Assembly (NCBI GenBank): GCA_029262315.1
Contig: JAJCZP010000101.1
Coordinates: 1 to 34,145 of the forward strand
From: Deltaproteobacteria bacterium
GTDB taxonomy: Bacteria > Desulfobacterota > Binatia > UTPRO1
Direction of reading: 5' to 3'
Length of the DNA stretch: 34,145 bases
The position numbers and the translations under genes are program-made. The notes beneath the pieces were generated by a model, which made no database searches, was not told the origin of the DNA, and saw only the letters and a list, made by a program, of their open reading frames with translations. Shown here one piece after another: positions 1 to 9,556 of this stretch (position 1 is the first letter of the stretch; each line of letters starts with the position of its first letter).

Positions 1-986
1 AGCTTGAGTTGATGCATGGGGTGCGCGCGCACGATGACGTCGGTCGGGCGGAACGTTCCCAGCAGGAGAAGCCGCGCCGGGGTGCGGCGGCGGGCGAGAT
101 AGGAGATGAGATCAAGCGTCGAGTGATCGGACCAATGCAGATCCTCGAGCGCGAGGACGAGCGGGCGCTTGGTGGTTGCGATCTCGAGCGCATCGGCCAT
201 CTCGCGGAGCATCCGCTCCGGGGTCGCTACGGGGACGGCTTCGTCGGTGTCCGTCGGTGTCGCGCCATCGAATGCCGGGAGCTGGGCGATCCAGGTCGGT
301 GCATGGCGGCGGAGAATACGGAGCACATCGCCGGTTCTGTCTTCGGCAGCGAGGCGGCCGAGCGCCTCGAGGATGGGGAGATACGGTTCGCCCTCGCCGT
401 ATTGCTCGAGGCACTGTCCGTGGGCGATCCAGGCCGCGCCGGTCCTGCGGATGTCGGCGAGTAGATGCTCGAGCAGCGTGGTCTTGCCGATGCCAGGCTC
501 GCCGGTCAGGAAGACGACCTGGCGGCTTCCGTCGATCGCACGTCGGAGCCATTCGCGAAGATCGGCGCGGGCGTCGTTCCTGCCGACCATGGCCGGGCGG
601 GGCTCGTCAGGTCGCGGTGCGGTCGCCCGGCGCTTCTCGGCGTTGGCGGTCGCGGCGGCGCGTTCCTCCGTGCTCAGTCCGCCGATGAATCGATAGCCCC
701 TCCGCCCAACGGTCTCGACGTACTCGGGCGCCTCGGCATTGTCGCCGAGCGCCTCCCGGATCGCCCGCACGGCGACCTTCAGTACGGCCTTCGAAACGTG
801 GGTATCTGCCCAGACGGTCGCCAGGATCTCGTCGCGTCCGACGACCTCTCCTGGGCGCTCGGCGAGGTGTTGCAGCACCGCCAGGGGCCGGGGTTGGAGC
901 GCGACGGGATCCTCGCCGCGGAGGAGGCTCCCCCTCGCATCGATCCGGAAAGGCCCAAACACGATTTCTTGCTGTTCCTGTGTCAT
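1..986 (-). CDS. Winged-helix DNA-binding / AAA ATPase transcriptional regulator, 3'-truncated by window edge
   Basis: The frame opens at an ATG at 984-986, with a GAGG Shine-Dalgarno six bases upstream, and stays open to the left edge, giving 328 visible residues. Residues 8-103 look like an OmpR/CadC-type winged helix, ending in the characteristic ETVGRRGYRF wing. A linker rich in Ala, Arg and Pro (105-132) leads to an AAA/NACHT-like ATPase with Walker A GEPGIGKT (162-169) and Walker B LVLALEDLHWSD (276-287). Known proteins of this layout usually continue with TPR-like repeats and act as one-component regulators whose ATPase part senses a signal. That C-terminal part lies outside the window. 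The gene is divergent from the small gene at 1124. Direct repeats lie between them, so autoregulation is possible. The family call is firm; the target and signal are unknown. Confidence 0.88.
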   Translation of the reverse strand, partial: MTQEQQEIVFGPFRIDARGSLLRGEDPVALQPRPLAVLQHLAERPGEVVGRDEILATVWADTHVSKAVLKVAVRAIREALGDNAEAPEYVETVGRRGYRFIGGLSTEERAAATANAEKRRATAPRPDEPRPAMVGRNDARADLREWLRRAIDGSRQVVFLTGEPGIGKTTLLEHLLADIRRTGAAWIAHGQCLEQYGEGEPYLPILEALGRLAAEDRTGDVLRILRRHAPTWIAQLPAFDGATPTDTDEAVPVATPERMLREMADALEIATTKRPLVLALEDLHWSDHSTLDLISYLARRRTPARLLLLGTFRPTDVIVRAHPMHQLK

Positions 987-1040
987 CCCCGTCCTCACGA
1001 AGCCGGCGCGGCGCGCTGCGCCACCCTAGTACAGCCCCAT

Positions 1041-1081
1041 TCCTTACCGGAATCCTTACCCGCGAGTCCTCCCCCTTTACC
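1041..1081. promoter_or_regulatory. Direct repeats TCCTTACC in a divergent promoter region
   Basis: TCCTTACC occurs at 1041-1048 and again at 1053-1060 (12-base period), with a degenerate third copy CCTTTACC at 1074-1081 (21 bases on). ATTCC-TTACC-GGAAT also forms a small inverted repeat at 1040-1054. Winged-helix regulators of the OmpR class typically bind direct repeats about one helical turn apart, and such a regulator is encoded immediately to the left. The operator role is inferred. Confidence 0.35.
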
Positions 1082-1123
1082 GTCCGGGTTTCTACGATGG
1101 GGTCTCTAGAGAGGGAGGACCCA

Positions 1124-1348
1124 ATGACGGATCAACGCCATCAGTTGCGGACGGCCCGGCCTCGCCGGGAGCGCCCGACCTTTTTGCCGCCCGACCGTGC
1201 GTTCGTGCTCCAGTTGCGTGCCGAGGCCAGTGTCGCGGCGAATCGTCTCATTGGCCGCGTCGAGCGTGTGGCCACGGGCGAAGCGGCGCAATTTTCGTCG
1301 CTCACCGAGCTCATGCGCTTCCTCGCGCGTGCGCTCGACGAGTCGTAG
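1124..1348 (+). CDS. Small hypothetical protein, 74 aa
   Basis: An ATG at 1124 follows a strong GGGAGG ribosome-binding site (1113-1118) at five bases, which makes this start far better than the in-frame upstream ones. The protein is basic at its N-terminus (RTARPRRERP, about residues 9-18) and then forms a predicted helical segment ending in SLTELMRFLARALDES. There is no signal peptide, membrane segment or cysteine. I do not recognise a named family. It is divergent from the ATPase regulator at 986 and convergent, with five bases between stops, with the coiled-coil gene at 1354-1758. It could be a partner or target of the divergent regulator, but nothing in the sequence proves it. Confidence 0.72.
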   Translation: MTDQRHQLRTARPRRERPTFLPPDRAFVLQLRAEASVAANRLIGRVERVATGEAAQFSSLTELMRFLARALDES

Positions 1349-1353
1349 CGGCG

Positions 1354-1758
1354 CTATTTCCGGAAAATCCGCTGTTCCAGCTTCTCGCGCCCGCGGGCGT
1401 TGCTGGCGGTGCGTGCCGCCAGTGCCTCGGTCTCGCTCGTGAGGTGTGTCATGTGCTGTTCGAGGAACGCGAGGCGCCCTTCGGAGGTGATCAGACGGTC
1501 GCTCAGATCGGGGGCGTGCTGGCCGCAGATCTCGGCGTTGGCGGCGATGGCGGTCTCGAGCCGGACGAGCGTCGTCGCTTGTTGTCGCTGGATCTCGCCG
1601 AGCGCCCGGAGATCCTCGCCAAGGTCCGCTCGTTCACTGCGCGCCGAGACCAGGACTTCGCCGACCGTACCGAGATCGCCCCGGTACTTATAGAAGAACC
1701 CTGTCAGCGCTCCGAGCCAGAGAAACGCCAGGACCACCACGAATCGTCTCCGCGACAT
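1354..1758 (-). CDS. Membrane-anchored coiled-coil protein of unknown function, 134 aa
   Basis: The ATG at 1756-1758 is preceded by GAGG at six bases. MSRRR is followed by one hydrophobic segment (about residues 6-23, VVVLAFLWLGALTGFF). The rest (about 30-130) is rich in Glu, Arg, Leu and Ala with heptad-like spacing, so it is probably a coiled coil projecting from a single N-terminal membrane anchor, most likely into the periplasm. A single Cys lies in the middle (EICGQHAPD). No catalytic motif is visible and I do not recognise the family. The gene stands alone downstream of rapA on the same strand, separated by 153 bases without a recognisable gene. That gap holds a small inverted repeat, CTACTG-N7-CAGTAG, at 1822-1840. 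Confidence 0.7.
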   Translation of the reverse strand: MSRRRFVVVLAFLWLGALTGFFYKYRGDLGTVGEVLVSARSERADLGEDLRALGEIQRQQATTLVRLETAIAANAEICGQHAPDLSDRLITSEGRLAFLEQHMTHLTSETEALAARTASNARGREKLEQRIFRK

Positions 1759-1911
1759 CCCCTCACCTCGTCCCCTCCATAGTGTGCCAGGGGGTGTCGC
1801 GATTAGCGAGCACCGTCGGGCCTACTGCTCGACCCAGTAGATCCGGCGTGTCGTGAGACTGCGGTCCTGATTGTCCGCGCCGTTCCAGAAGTTCCTGGCC
1901 GCGGCCCGACG

Positions 1912-4842
1912 TTAGCGCGGGCGCAGGACGGGCTCGCCATCGCGGTGTGGGCCGCACCAGATCAGGCGCAACGCATCGGGGCGCAGGCGGGCGTTCGCAA
2001 TGTGATCGGCGAGATCGGCGCGCTCGCGTTGGGCGGCGGCGATTTCGGCGGGGCGAATGTGCGCGTTGACCTTCGCAAGCGCGCGCAGTCTCCGGATCTC
2101 GCCGTCGAGCGATGTGGCCAGCAACGCGGCGGCTTCCGCGCGGAACGTTGCGGCCTGCGCCTCGGCGAGATCGGCGCATCGATCGCTCATGCCCGCGAGG
2201 AGGGGCGTCAGGGTTTCTCGTCGCGCGGCAAGCCACGGGCCTTGCCCCGCGACGAGCGCGCCGAGCGATGCCGCGGTGCGATCCGCGAGCGCTTGATCGA
2301 CAACGACGCGGACGGGCGTTGGCGGCAGAAAGCGGTCGATGTGCAAGCGTGGTGGGGCAACCGACTCGAGTACGAACACCGCCTCCAGCCACAGGCCCGG
2401 CGCGCCCTCCGCGTCCGTCAGCGCAAAGCTTCCGTTGCCGGACTCGGATGCGAGCAGCAGCTCCATGGCATCGTTCGGGAGGGGGTGATCGGTGGTGACG
2501 AACTTCAGATCCTCCCGGACCAGTGCCGTGTCGCGGGCGAAGGTGATGGCGGTCTCGCCCTGGCTGAGGGCGGGGAACTCCTCGCTTCGCACACCGTCGG
2601 GATTCAGGAGGTACGATCGCGGGCCGATCTCCTCCGCGTGGACATGGAAGTGATCGAGAACCTGGAGGAAGAGGTCCTCGGCCGTGAGATCGTGATCGCG
2701 CTGCGCAATCTCCTCGATCAGCGCCTGCGCGGCTTCGGGCCGGAGCGACGCCATCTCGAGCAGTCGGTCGCGACCCTGTTCGACCCGGGCGGCGAGCTCG
2801 CCGGCCGCGTGTGCCGTGTCGGCCACGAGCGTGTCCACGGCGGTCGCGTCGTGCGTGCCCCCATCGGCGACGAGGGTACGGACGCGACCGCCGAAGTGCT
2901 CGAGGAGTGGCCGCGCGGTGAGCGTTGGGCGCGCAAACGCATCGATGCCTTCGTGGTGCCAGCGGGCCAGCGTTTCCTGACCGGTGGCGCCGACGTACGG
3001 GATCTGGATGTGTACGGTGCCGCGCTGCCCGATGCGGTCGAGGCGTCCGATGCGCTGCTCGACCAGATCGGGATCGAGTGGCAGGTCGAACATGAGCAGG
3101 ACGTGCGCGTGTTGGAAGTTCCGACCCTCGCTGCCGATCTCCGAAGCGACGAGCAGACGGGCGCCGTGCGCGTCCGCGAACCACGCCGCGCTCCGGTCGC
3201 GCTGCAGGAGCGTCATCTTCTCGTGAAAGAGCGCGGTCTTCACGTTCATGCGGGCGTCGAGCGCCGTTTTGATCGCGACGGCCTTGGCGGCGCTCCGGCA
3301 CAAGACGAGGAGCTTCGCCGGTTCCGGTGCCGCCAGAATGCCGAGGAGATGCTCGATCCGCGGATCGTTCGCGAGATCGGGCTTCCGACTGCTCTTCGTC
3401 GTCGGGGCGTCGGCACCGGTCTCGAGTGGCTGTGGCTCCGGCTCCGGCTGGACGTCCGCCGCGACCTCGCGTGCCAGGCGCACGGCGCATTTCCGATCGG
3501 GGGGATCCAGCGCGAGGCGCTGCATCGCGACGCGCCGTTCGGGGAAGCTCGTCATGGCGGCTCGCGTATTGCGGAACATGACACGCCCTGGGCCGTGACG
3601 ATCGATGAGCTCGTCGAGCAGCTGCCGTGCGTCGGTTGACGCGAGTCTGCGCTTGGTCTCGGCTTGCGAGAGCTGGAGGGCCGCGGCGAGACGCGCGATC
3701 TCGTCGCGCCGCAGCGCTGCGACGGTGTCGCCGCCGGGCTCGAGTATCGCGATCAGCCGCTCGCCGAGTGCAACGATGTCCCGGTAGCCTTCGGCCTCAC
3801 TCTGCCAACGTTCGAAGTCATCGTAGCGATCCGGATCGAGCAGGCGCAGGCGGGCGAAGTGCCCCTCCTCCCCGAGACGTTCGGGCGTCGCGCTCAAGAG
3901 CAGCAATCCTGGCGCTCGCGCCGCGATGGCCTCCACAGCCTCGTATGCCGGGCTCGCGCTCGTGCGGGTCCACGACAAGTGATGCGCCTCATCGACGACG
4001 ACGATGTCCCAGCCCGCGGCGGCGGCTTCCTGGCCCCATGGGGCGGATGCCGTCACGAGTCCGAGCCCCGCCAGTACCAACTGCTCGCTCAGAAACGGGT
4101 TGGCCTCGGGCTCGTCCTCCGCGAGACCAGCGCAGCGCTCGGCGTCGAAGACGGCGAACGGCAAGTTGAAGCGCCGTCGGAGCTCGACGAGCCATTGATG
4201 CACGAGCGCGTCGGGCACGAGGATCAGGACGCGGGCCGCACGTCCCGCGAGCAGCAGTCGGTTTACGATCAGGCACGCCTCGATCGTCTTGCCGAGTCCG
4301 GTCTCGTCGGCCAGGAGGACGCGTGGGGCGTGACGCTGGGTGACTTCCGAGGCGATGTAAAACTGATGCGGGAGCAGCTCGAGGCGCGGGCCGACGAACC
4401 CACGGACGGGCGAACGGCGCGCGCGGTGGAGGTGGTGCAGCACGGCAAGCCGTAGGTCGAAGCGTGACGGGGCATCGACCCGTCCGGCGAGCAGGCGTTC
4501 GCGCGGCCCGCTGAGCGCGATCCGATCCGAAAGCTCCTCCTCGGACACCTCACGCGTACCGCACTGATACACGAGCAGGCCAGCGCGTTCCTCGACCGCT
4601 TCAACCCGGACGTCGGCACCATCGCTCGTGTGCAGTGCGTCGCCAGGGGCGAAACGTACCCGCCGCAGCGGGGCGGTTCGCACGGCGTAACGGCGGGTTT
4701 CGTCGGCACTGGCGAAGGTGAGGACGACGCTTCGTGCGTCTGTCTCGACGACGAGGCCGAGGCCCAGCTCCGGCTCGGCCTCGCTCATCCAACGCTGCCC
4801 AGGTCGCATCGGTCCCGTCGGATCTGACGTATCTGCACTCAC
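1912..4842 (-). CDS. rapA: RNA polymerase-associated helicase RapA/HepA
   Basis: This 976-residue protein aligns by eye over its whole length with Escherichia coli RapA (968 aa). The N-terminal [15 protein letters not shown] matches the Tudor-like region. It is followed by [19 protein letters not shown] with Walker A around 178-186, DEAHH at 284-288, SATPERLG, the helicase C-terminal block [11 protein letters not shown] and [20 protein letters not shown]-type spacer sequence and the terminal RPDALRLI. RapA is a SWI2/SNF2 translocase that binds RNA polymerase and promotes recycling after termination. The listed start is a GTG with AGGG nine bases upstream. An in-frame ATG at 4807-4809 (MRPGQRW) fits the E. 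coli N-terminus better and may be the true start. A TATAGG hexamer at 4853-4858 would place transcription only a few bases before the GTG, which also favours the internal ATG. The gene is divergent from fumarase with an 81-base spacer. Confidence 0.95.
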   Translation of the reverse strand: MSADTSDPTGPMRPGQRWMSEAEPELGLGLVVETDARSVVLTFASADETRRYAVRTAPLRRVRFAPGDALHTSDGADVRVEAVEERAGLLVYQCGTREVSEEELSDRIALSGPRERLLAGRVDAPSRFDLRLAVLHHLHRARRSPVRGFVGPRLELLPHQFYIASEVTQRHAPRVLLADETGLGKTIEACLIVNRLLLAGRAARVLILVPDALVHQWLVELRRRFNLPFAVFDAERCAGLAEDEPEANPFLSEQLVLAGLGLVTASAPWGQEAAAAGWDIVVVDEAHHLSWTRTSASPAYEAVEAIAARAPGLLLLSATPERLGEEGHFARLRLLDPDRYDDFERWQSEAEGYRDIVALGERLIAILEPGGDTVAALRRDEIARLAAALQLSQAETKRRLASTDARQLLDELIDRHGPGRVMFRNTRAAMTSFPERRVAMQRLALDPPDRKCAVRLAREVAADVQPEPEPQPLETGADAPTTKSSRKPDLANDPRIEHLLGILAAPEPAKLLVLCRSAAKAVAIKTALDARMNVKTALFHEKMTLLQRDRSAAWFADAHGARLLVASEIGSEGRNFQHAHVLLMFDLPLDPDLVEQRIGRLDRIGQRGTVHIQIPYVGATGQETLARWHHEGIDAFARPTLTARPLLEHFGGRVRTLVADGGTHDATAVDTLVADTAHAAGELAARVEQGRDRLLEMASLRPEAAQALIEEIAQRDHDLTAEDLFLQVLDHFHVHAEEIGPRSYLLNPDGVRSEEFPALSQGETAITFARDTALVREDLKFVTTDHPLPNDAMELLLASESGNGSFALTDAEGAPGLWLEAVFVLESVAPPRLHIDRFLPPTPVRVVVDQALADRTAASLGALVAGQGPWLAARRETLTPLLAGMSDRCADLAEAQAATFRAEAAALLATSLDGEIRRLRALAKVNAHIRPAEIAAAQRERADLADHIANARLRPDALRLIWCGPHRDGEPVLRPR

Positions 4843-4923
4843 GAGCGCGCACCCTATACACCATTGCGGCGATCCTCGCGCATGGCGACTTTCGACCCGG
4901 TGCGATCTGGGTTAGGAAAACCC

Positions 4924-6537
<1,614 letters not shown>

Positions 6538-6620
6538 CGCCTGGCGCCGGTGGGCTATTGGCGTCCGGCCAGGTGTCGGAATGCCGCGGCATAGACTTTG
6601 AGTGTGGGGGAAAGCTGCCG

Positions 6621-7289
6621 ATGCGCGCGGCCAGGGGTATCGAGAACGTCGACGGTTGGAGGGTCGTCGCTGGGATCCTTGGGCTGCTCGTCACGCTGAC
6701 GCTCGGTGCCGGTCTCGGCGCCCGTGCCGATCTCGGTCCTGACACCATCCCGGTACTCCCCATCGTGGTCGATGCCGTATGGCATCGTTGGGATCTTCGC
6801 CGTCCCGAGGGACTGCTCGGTGCGTTCGAAGACGATGCCGACGACCGGGCTCGCAATCACGAGAGCGCGCACGCGGCGCCCGTGCTGCAGCTGCGGGTCA
6901 AGCTGATGAACATCACGCAGGATCCGGCTGGTGGAACCGTCGTGCTGCGTGTGTCGCTGCGTGGAGGCGGACTCGAGCAGGACTACCTCGAGGCGACGAC
7001 CCGGTTGTATGGGGCGCAGGCGCTCGAGAAGACGCTCGCCGAGCGACGCCACCAGAGTCCGCGCAGCCGCGCGATCCTGCACTATCTCGAGCGCGGTCGC
7101 GATCTTCCTGAGGGGAAGACCTACGAGCCTGTCGAGGGCGTCCGGAAGCGATACCTCATTCGGCTGGAGACCACCGTGCGCCTGCGTCCCGGCGACACCA
7201 TCGAGTATCACTACGAGGGGGTCGTGCCGCACGATCAGGGGGGTTATCGGGTGGAAGTCGACGTTCAGGCCATCGAGGTCGGGGCGTAG
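6621..7289 (+). CDS. Predicted exported or membrane-anchored protein of unknown function, 222 aa
   Basis: The ATG at 6621 is preceded by GGGGGAAAG (6606-6614). Residues 1-13 are polar and basic, and about 14-36 form a hydrophobic stretch (VVAGILGLLVTLTLGAGLGARA) that could be a signal peptide or a single anchor. The mature part has beta-strand-like segments (LQLRVKLMNITQDP, VVLRVSLRGGG, YRVEVDVQAIEV) and a charged middle (LEKTLAERRHQSPRSR). It contains no Cys, no catalytic motif and no recognised domain. Its strands resemble an Ig-like or beta-sandwich fold, but this is only an impression. It follows fumarase by 83 bases on the same strand and may be co-transcribed. A GC-rich stem-loop lies downstream before the convergent small gene. 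Confidence 0.72.
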   Translation: MRAARGIENVDGWRVVAGILGLLVTLTLGAGLGARADLGPDTIPVLPIVVDAVWHRWDLRRPEGLLGAFEDDADDRARNHESAHAAPVLQLRVKLMNITQDPAGGTVVLRVSLRGGGLEQDYLEATTRLYGAQALEKTLAERRHQSPRSRAILHYLERGRDLPEGKTYEPVEGVRKRYLIRLETTVRLRPGDTIEYHYEGVVPHDQGGYRVEVDVQAIEVGA

Positions 7290-7361
7290 TCGTGTCTGAA
7301 GGTTCGCGTTCATGTGCAAGTCCATCTGACTGATCTCCTCGGGCGGGGATGTACGGTGGGT

Positions 7362-7390
7362 GGGGCAGCCGCCCCCATGGCGGCCGCCCC
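7362..7390 (-). terminator. GC-rich stem-loop between convergent genes
   Basis: The arms GGGGCAGCCGCC (7362-7373) and GGCGGCCGCCCC (7379-7390) pair over 12 positions with a five-base loop. Read on the minus strand the only irregular pair is a G-U wobble; on the plus strand it is an A-C mismatch, so the structure is stronger in minus-strand RNA. It lies between the stops of the genes ending at 7289 (+) and 7402 (-). No run of T follows on either strand, so intrinsic termination is doubtful; it could instead block RNA decay. The direct repeat GTACGGT flanks the stem at 7351-7357 and 7391-7397. Confidence 0.35.
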
Positions 7391-7401
7391 GTACGGTCCG
7401 G

Positions 7402-7668
7402 TCACCGCCCTCCGACCCGGCTGAGGTTCGCCGGGAAGCCAAGCGCGTCGTGGGGGTTGAAGGGGTGGTACGTTCTGGTGTCGTGTCCGACACCCGTCGC
7501 GGTCGTGCCGTGTTGCTGGGCCCCGTTGCGGAGCACGACCGCGGCGGGCGCGGATCCTCGCGCCGAGTGGGCCACGAGGGCCTCGGTGGCCGCGGCGGAA
7601 AACAGGAGCAGGCCAACGACGAGAAACGCAAAGAACCGGGTGAGGAAGTTCGTCGAGTGTCTGGACAT
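7402..7668 (-). CDS. Small exported protein of unknown function, 88 aa
   Basis: The ATG at 7666-7668 has a purine-rich AAAGGGG ribosome-binding site about eight bases upstream. The first 36 residues look like a Sec signal peptide: basic N-region MSRHSTNFLTR, hydrophobic core FFAFLVVGLLLFSAAA and a probable cleavage after an Ala-rich segment near VAHSA. The mature part is only about 50 residues, contains no Cys and is rich in Gly, His, Thr and Asn (QQHGTTATGVGHDTRTYHP). No family is recognised. The gene is divergent from the FHA protein at 7868. The 199-base intergenic region holds two tandem palindromes, which suggests a specifically regulated secreted peptide. Confidence 0.6.
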   Translation of the reverse strand: MSRHSTNFLTRFFAFLVVGLLLFSAAATEALVAHSARGSAPAAVVLRNGAQQHGTTATGVGHDTRTYHPFNPHDALGFPANLSRVGGR

Positions 7669-7727
7669 CGGTCAGCCCCTTTCTCCGCGCAGCCGGTCGA
7701 GTGCTTGCTGCGCTGCTACTAGTCAGG

Positions 7728-7766
7728 CGTTACAGAGCCTGTAACGGCGTTACGTCACGCGTAACG
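7728..7766. promoter_or_regulatory. Two tandem palindromes CGTTAC-N-GTAACG, candidate double operator
   Basis: Site 1 is CGTTACA-GAGCC-TGTAACG (7728-7746). Site 2 is CGTTACG-TCACG-CGTAACG (7748-7766). Both are perfect seven-base inverted repeats with five-base spacers. They share the half-site CGTTAC and their centres lie exactly 20 bases apart, about two helical turns. A further half-site GTTACG lies at 7814-7819, just before a TTGACA hexamer (7826-7831). The block lies in the 199-base spacer between the divergent genes at 7668 (-) and 7868 (+). This is the usual geometry for cooperative binding of two repressor or activator dimers. The identity of the binding protein is unknown. Confidence 0.6.
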
Positions 7767-7867
7767 GCATGTGGTTTGCGCAGGGCGATCGAAGAACGCC
7801 GCTTCTTCGCGTAGTTACGGATGCGTTGACATGAGGCGCCCGGCGGGGCTTTGTTCTCGGTCGAAGC

Positions 7868-8935
7868 ATGGGAGATGAGACGACACAGGTATTGCCGATC
7901 CGGCCGCGCGCGCCCGAGACGCGCCTGCGCCTGCGGTACAAACGCAAGCAGGCCATCATCGGTGACCAGGGGGGGGGCCGTCGGCAGGCGGTTCGGTTCG
8001 GGCGTGCCGAGGACAACGATCTGCAGATCGACGACTCGACCGTGTCGCGGCATCACGGGGAGATCGTCGCCAAGGACGACAAGTTCTATCTGAACGACGA
8101 CAGCAGCAACGGCACACTGATCGTGCGTGAGCGGTGGCGGAGTCTGTCGGTCCATCATCAGTCCGTGCTGCTCGAGGGCGAGGGGAGCCTATGCATCGGC
8201 CAGCCCGGGGGGCCGGAAATCCGGTTTGTCGTCGAGGTGCGCTCCGCCGACGGACGGAGCTGGGAGCCCGAGGGGGATGCCGATCCCGCTCCGGTACCGA
8301 CGTCCGAGGGCGCGAATGTCTTTCGCCAGGAAGGCGAGTACTGGACGCTGGCGTACGAGGGATCGGTATTGCGGATCCGCGACCTCAAGGGACTGCACTA
8401 CCTGGCGCATCTGCTCCGCCATCCCGGCGAGCCGTTCCATGCGCTGGATCTGGCGGTCGTTGGTACCGCAACCAACACGACGTCCCCGCCCGCATCCGAG
8501 TTGGCGCCGGGACCCGCGGCGCCAACGGCATGGGACGCCGCCGATGGCTTGCATCGCGATCAGGGGAGCGGCGCTGGTCCCGTCCTCGATGCCACGGCCA
8601 AGAGTGCCTATCGTCAACGCATTGCCGAACTCCGGGAGGAACTCGAGGAGGCCGAGGGCAACAACGACCTCGGGCGCGTCGATCGGGTGCAGGAGGAGCT
8701 GGAGTTTCTTGCCACGCAGCTCGCCGGCGCGATCGGCCTCGGTGGTCGCGATCGCGATACCGCGTCGAACGCCGAGCGGGCGCGCATCACCGTGACGGTG
8801 CGGATGAAGGAAGTCGTGAAGCGCCTGCGTCGCCACCATCCCGCGCTCGGCGATCACCTCGCGAGTCGGGTGAAGACCGGACGGATCTGCACGTACGTCG
8901 CCGACCCGTCACGCCCGGTGGACTGGGAATTCTGA
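7868..8935 (+). CDS. FHA-domain protein with C-terminal regulator-associated domain, 355 aa
   Basis: Residues about 20-125 form a forkhead-associated domain, which binds phosphothreonine peptides. The signatures are VRFGRAEDNDL (42-52), TVSRHHGEI (58-66) and SSNGTLIV (79-86). After an acidic/proline linker, residues about 155-200 (FRQEGEYWTLAYEG, LKGLHYLAHLLRHPG, FHALDL) and a charged helical segment ending near 300 form a second region. From memory, this resembles the C-terminal part of large bacterial AAA/TPR regulators and cyclase-like proteins. The end (RMKEVVKRLRRHHPALGDH) is basic and helical. No kinase, phosphatase or secretion genes accompany it here. The ATG at 7868 has only a weak ribosome-binding site. 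The stop is four bases from that of the convergent DUF937 gene. It is probably a cytoplasmic signalling adaptor; the FHA call is firm and the second domain less so. Confidence 0.85.
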   Translation: MGDETTQVLPIRPRAPETRLRLRYKRKQAIIGDQGGGRRQAVRFGRAEDNDLQIDDSTVSRHHGEIVAKDDKFYLNDDSSNGTLIVRERWRSLSVHHQSVLLEGEGSLCIGQPGGPEIRFVVEVRSADGRSWEPEGDADPAPVPTSEGANVFRQEGEYWTLAYEGSVLRIRDLKGLHYLAHLLRHPGEPFHALDLAVVGTATNTTSPPASELAPGPAAPTAWDAADGLHRDQGSGAGPVLDATAKSAYRQRIAELREELEEAEGNNDLGRVDRVQEELEFLATQLAGAIGLGGRDRDTASNAERARITVTVRMKEVVKRLRRHHPALGDHLASRVKTGRICTYVADPSRPVDWEF

Positions 8936-8939
8936 CGCG

Positions 8940-9500
8940 CTAGAAGAACTTCTGGGCCAGGTTCAGGAGATCGTCGGCGATCGAGCCGTCACGGTCGGCG
9001 TCGAGGAACGTACCGAGTGCATCGGCGAGTCCCGGCTCGCGCGCCCCGGCTGCTCCGCGTGCTCCGAAGGCCTGTCCGCCCGCCTGTCCGCCTGCCGACT
9101 GCTTGCTCAAGGCGGCCATTGCCGCGCTCGCAAGCATGGGCAGCATCTTCTTCAAGAGACCCGAGTCGAGGCCGGTTTCCCGGGCGGCGCGCCCGGCGAC
9201 GTTCCGGCTCACGTCCTTGCTGCCAAGGATGTGGCCGAGAATAGCGTTGCCGTCGAGCGTTGCGTCGGTATTCCCCAGGTCGGCGGGGCGATCGAGATAG
9301 CGGCCATGGTTGCCTTTGGCGAGGGCGCCAAGGAGGGCATCGAGGCCGCCTTGTTGGTGGGTATTGCGCTGGATGCCACGGGTCAGTGCCGGCATCATCT
9401 GCTCCATCGCGCTGGCGGTCTCACGTTCGCCGAGGCCGAGGCTGCCCGCCATCTGGCGAATGACGTCCTGATTCTTCACGAGGGTGTCGAGTAAGCTCAC
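8940..9500 (-). CDS. DUF937 / YidB-like protein, 186 aa
   Basis: Translation starts at a GTG (9498-9500) with a perfect AGGAGG six bases upstream. The N-terminal 130 residues match the DUF937/YidB pattern: SLLDTLVKNQDVIRQMAGSLGL, the SAMEQMMPALTRGIQRN helix, LDALLGALAKGNHG, and a repeat of the helical unit ending LLKKMLPMLASAAMAALSKQ. A Gly/Ala-rich linker (about 132-153) leads to DADRDGSIADD near the C-terminus. That segment resembles an EF-hand-type calcium loop, as often seen at the end of these proteins. The family's biochemical function is not established. It is convergent with the FHA gene with a four-base gap and tandem with, but 56 bases from, the AarF gene. There is no signal peptide, so it is probably cytoplasmic. 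Confidence 0.85.
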   Translation of the reverse strand: MSLLDTLVKNQDVIRQMAGSLGLGERETASAMEQMMPALTRGIQRNTHQQGGLDALLGALAKGNHGRYLDRPADLGNTDATLDGNAILGHILGSKDVSRNVAGRAARETGLDSGLLKKMLPMLASAAMAALSKQSAGGQAGGQAFGARGAAGAREPGLADALGTFLDADRDGSIADDLLNLAQKFF

Positions 9501-9556
9501 GAAAATCCTCCTGTCGGCTACGATGCGACGAGCAAGCGGTAGGCGTCAACCGCGGC

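Noticed and set aside
1822-1911. Twenty-nine open codons after the rapA UAA stop, in the same frame, ending RRIYWVEQ
   Set aside because: The rapA end already matches the family C-terminus. Although the peptide looks protein-like (NFWNGADNQDRS), an open stretch of this length is common at high GC and no homologue is recognised. Stop readthrough or a gene remnant cannot be supported.
1945-3639. Plus-strand ORF of 564 codons opposite rapA
   Set aside because: Antisense to a protein with full RapA similarity; no domain or start signal. A second, minus-strand ORF of 575 codons over 1763-3490 is out of frame with rapA and Arg/Pro-rich, and was rejected too.
6540-6577. Imperfect CTGG..CCGG / CCGG..CCAG inverted repeat after fumarase
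   Set aside because: The stem needs a two-base bulge, a long loop and has no T run, so it is not a credible terminator.
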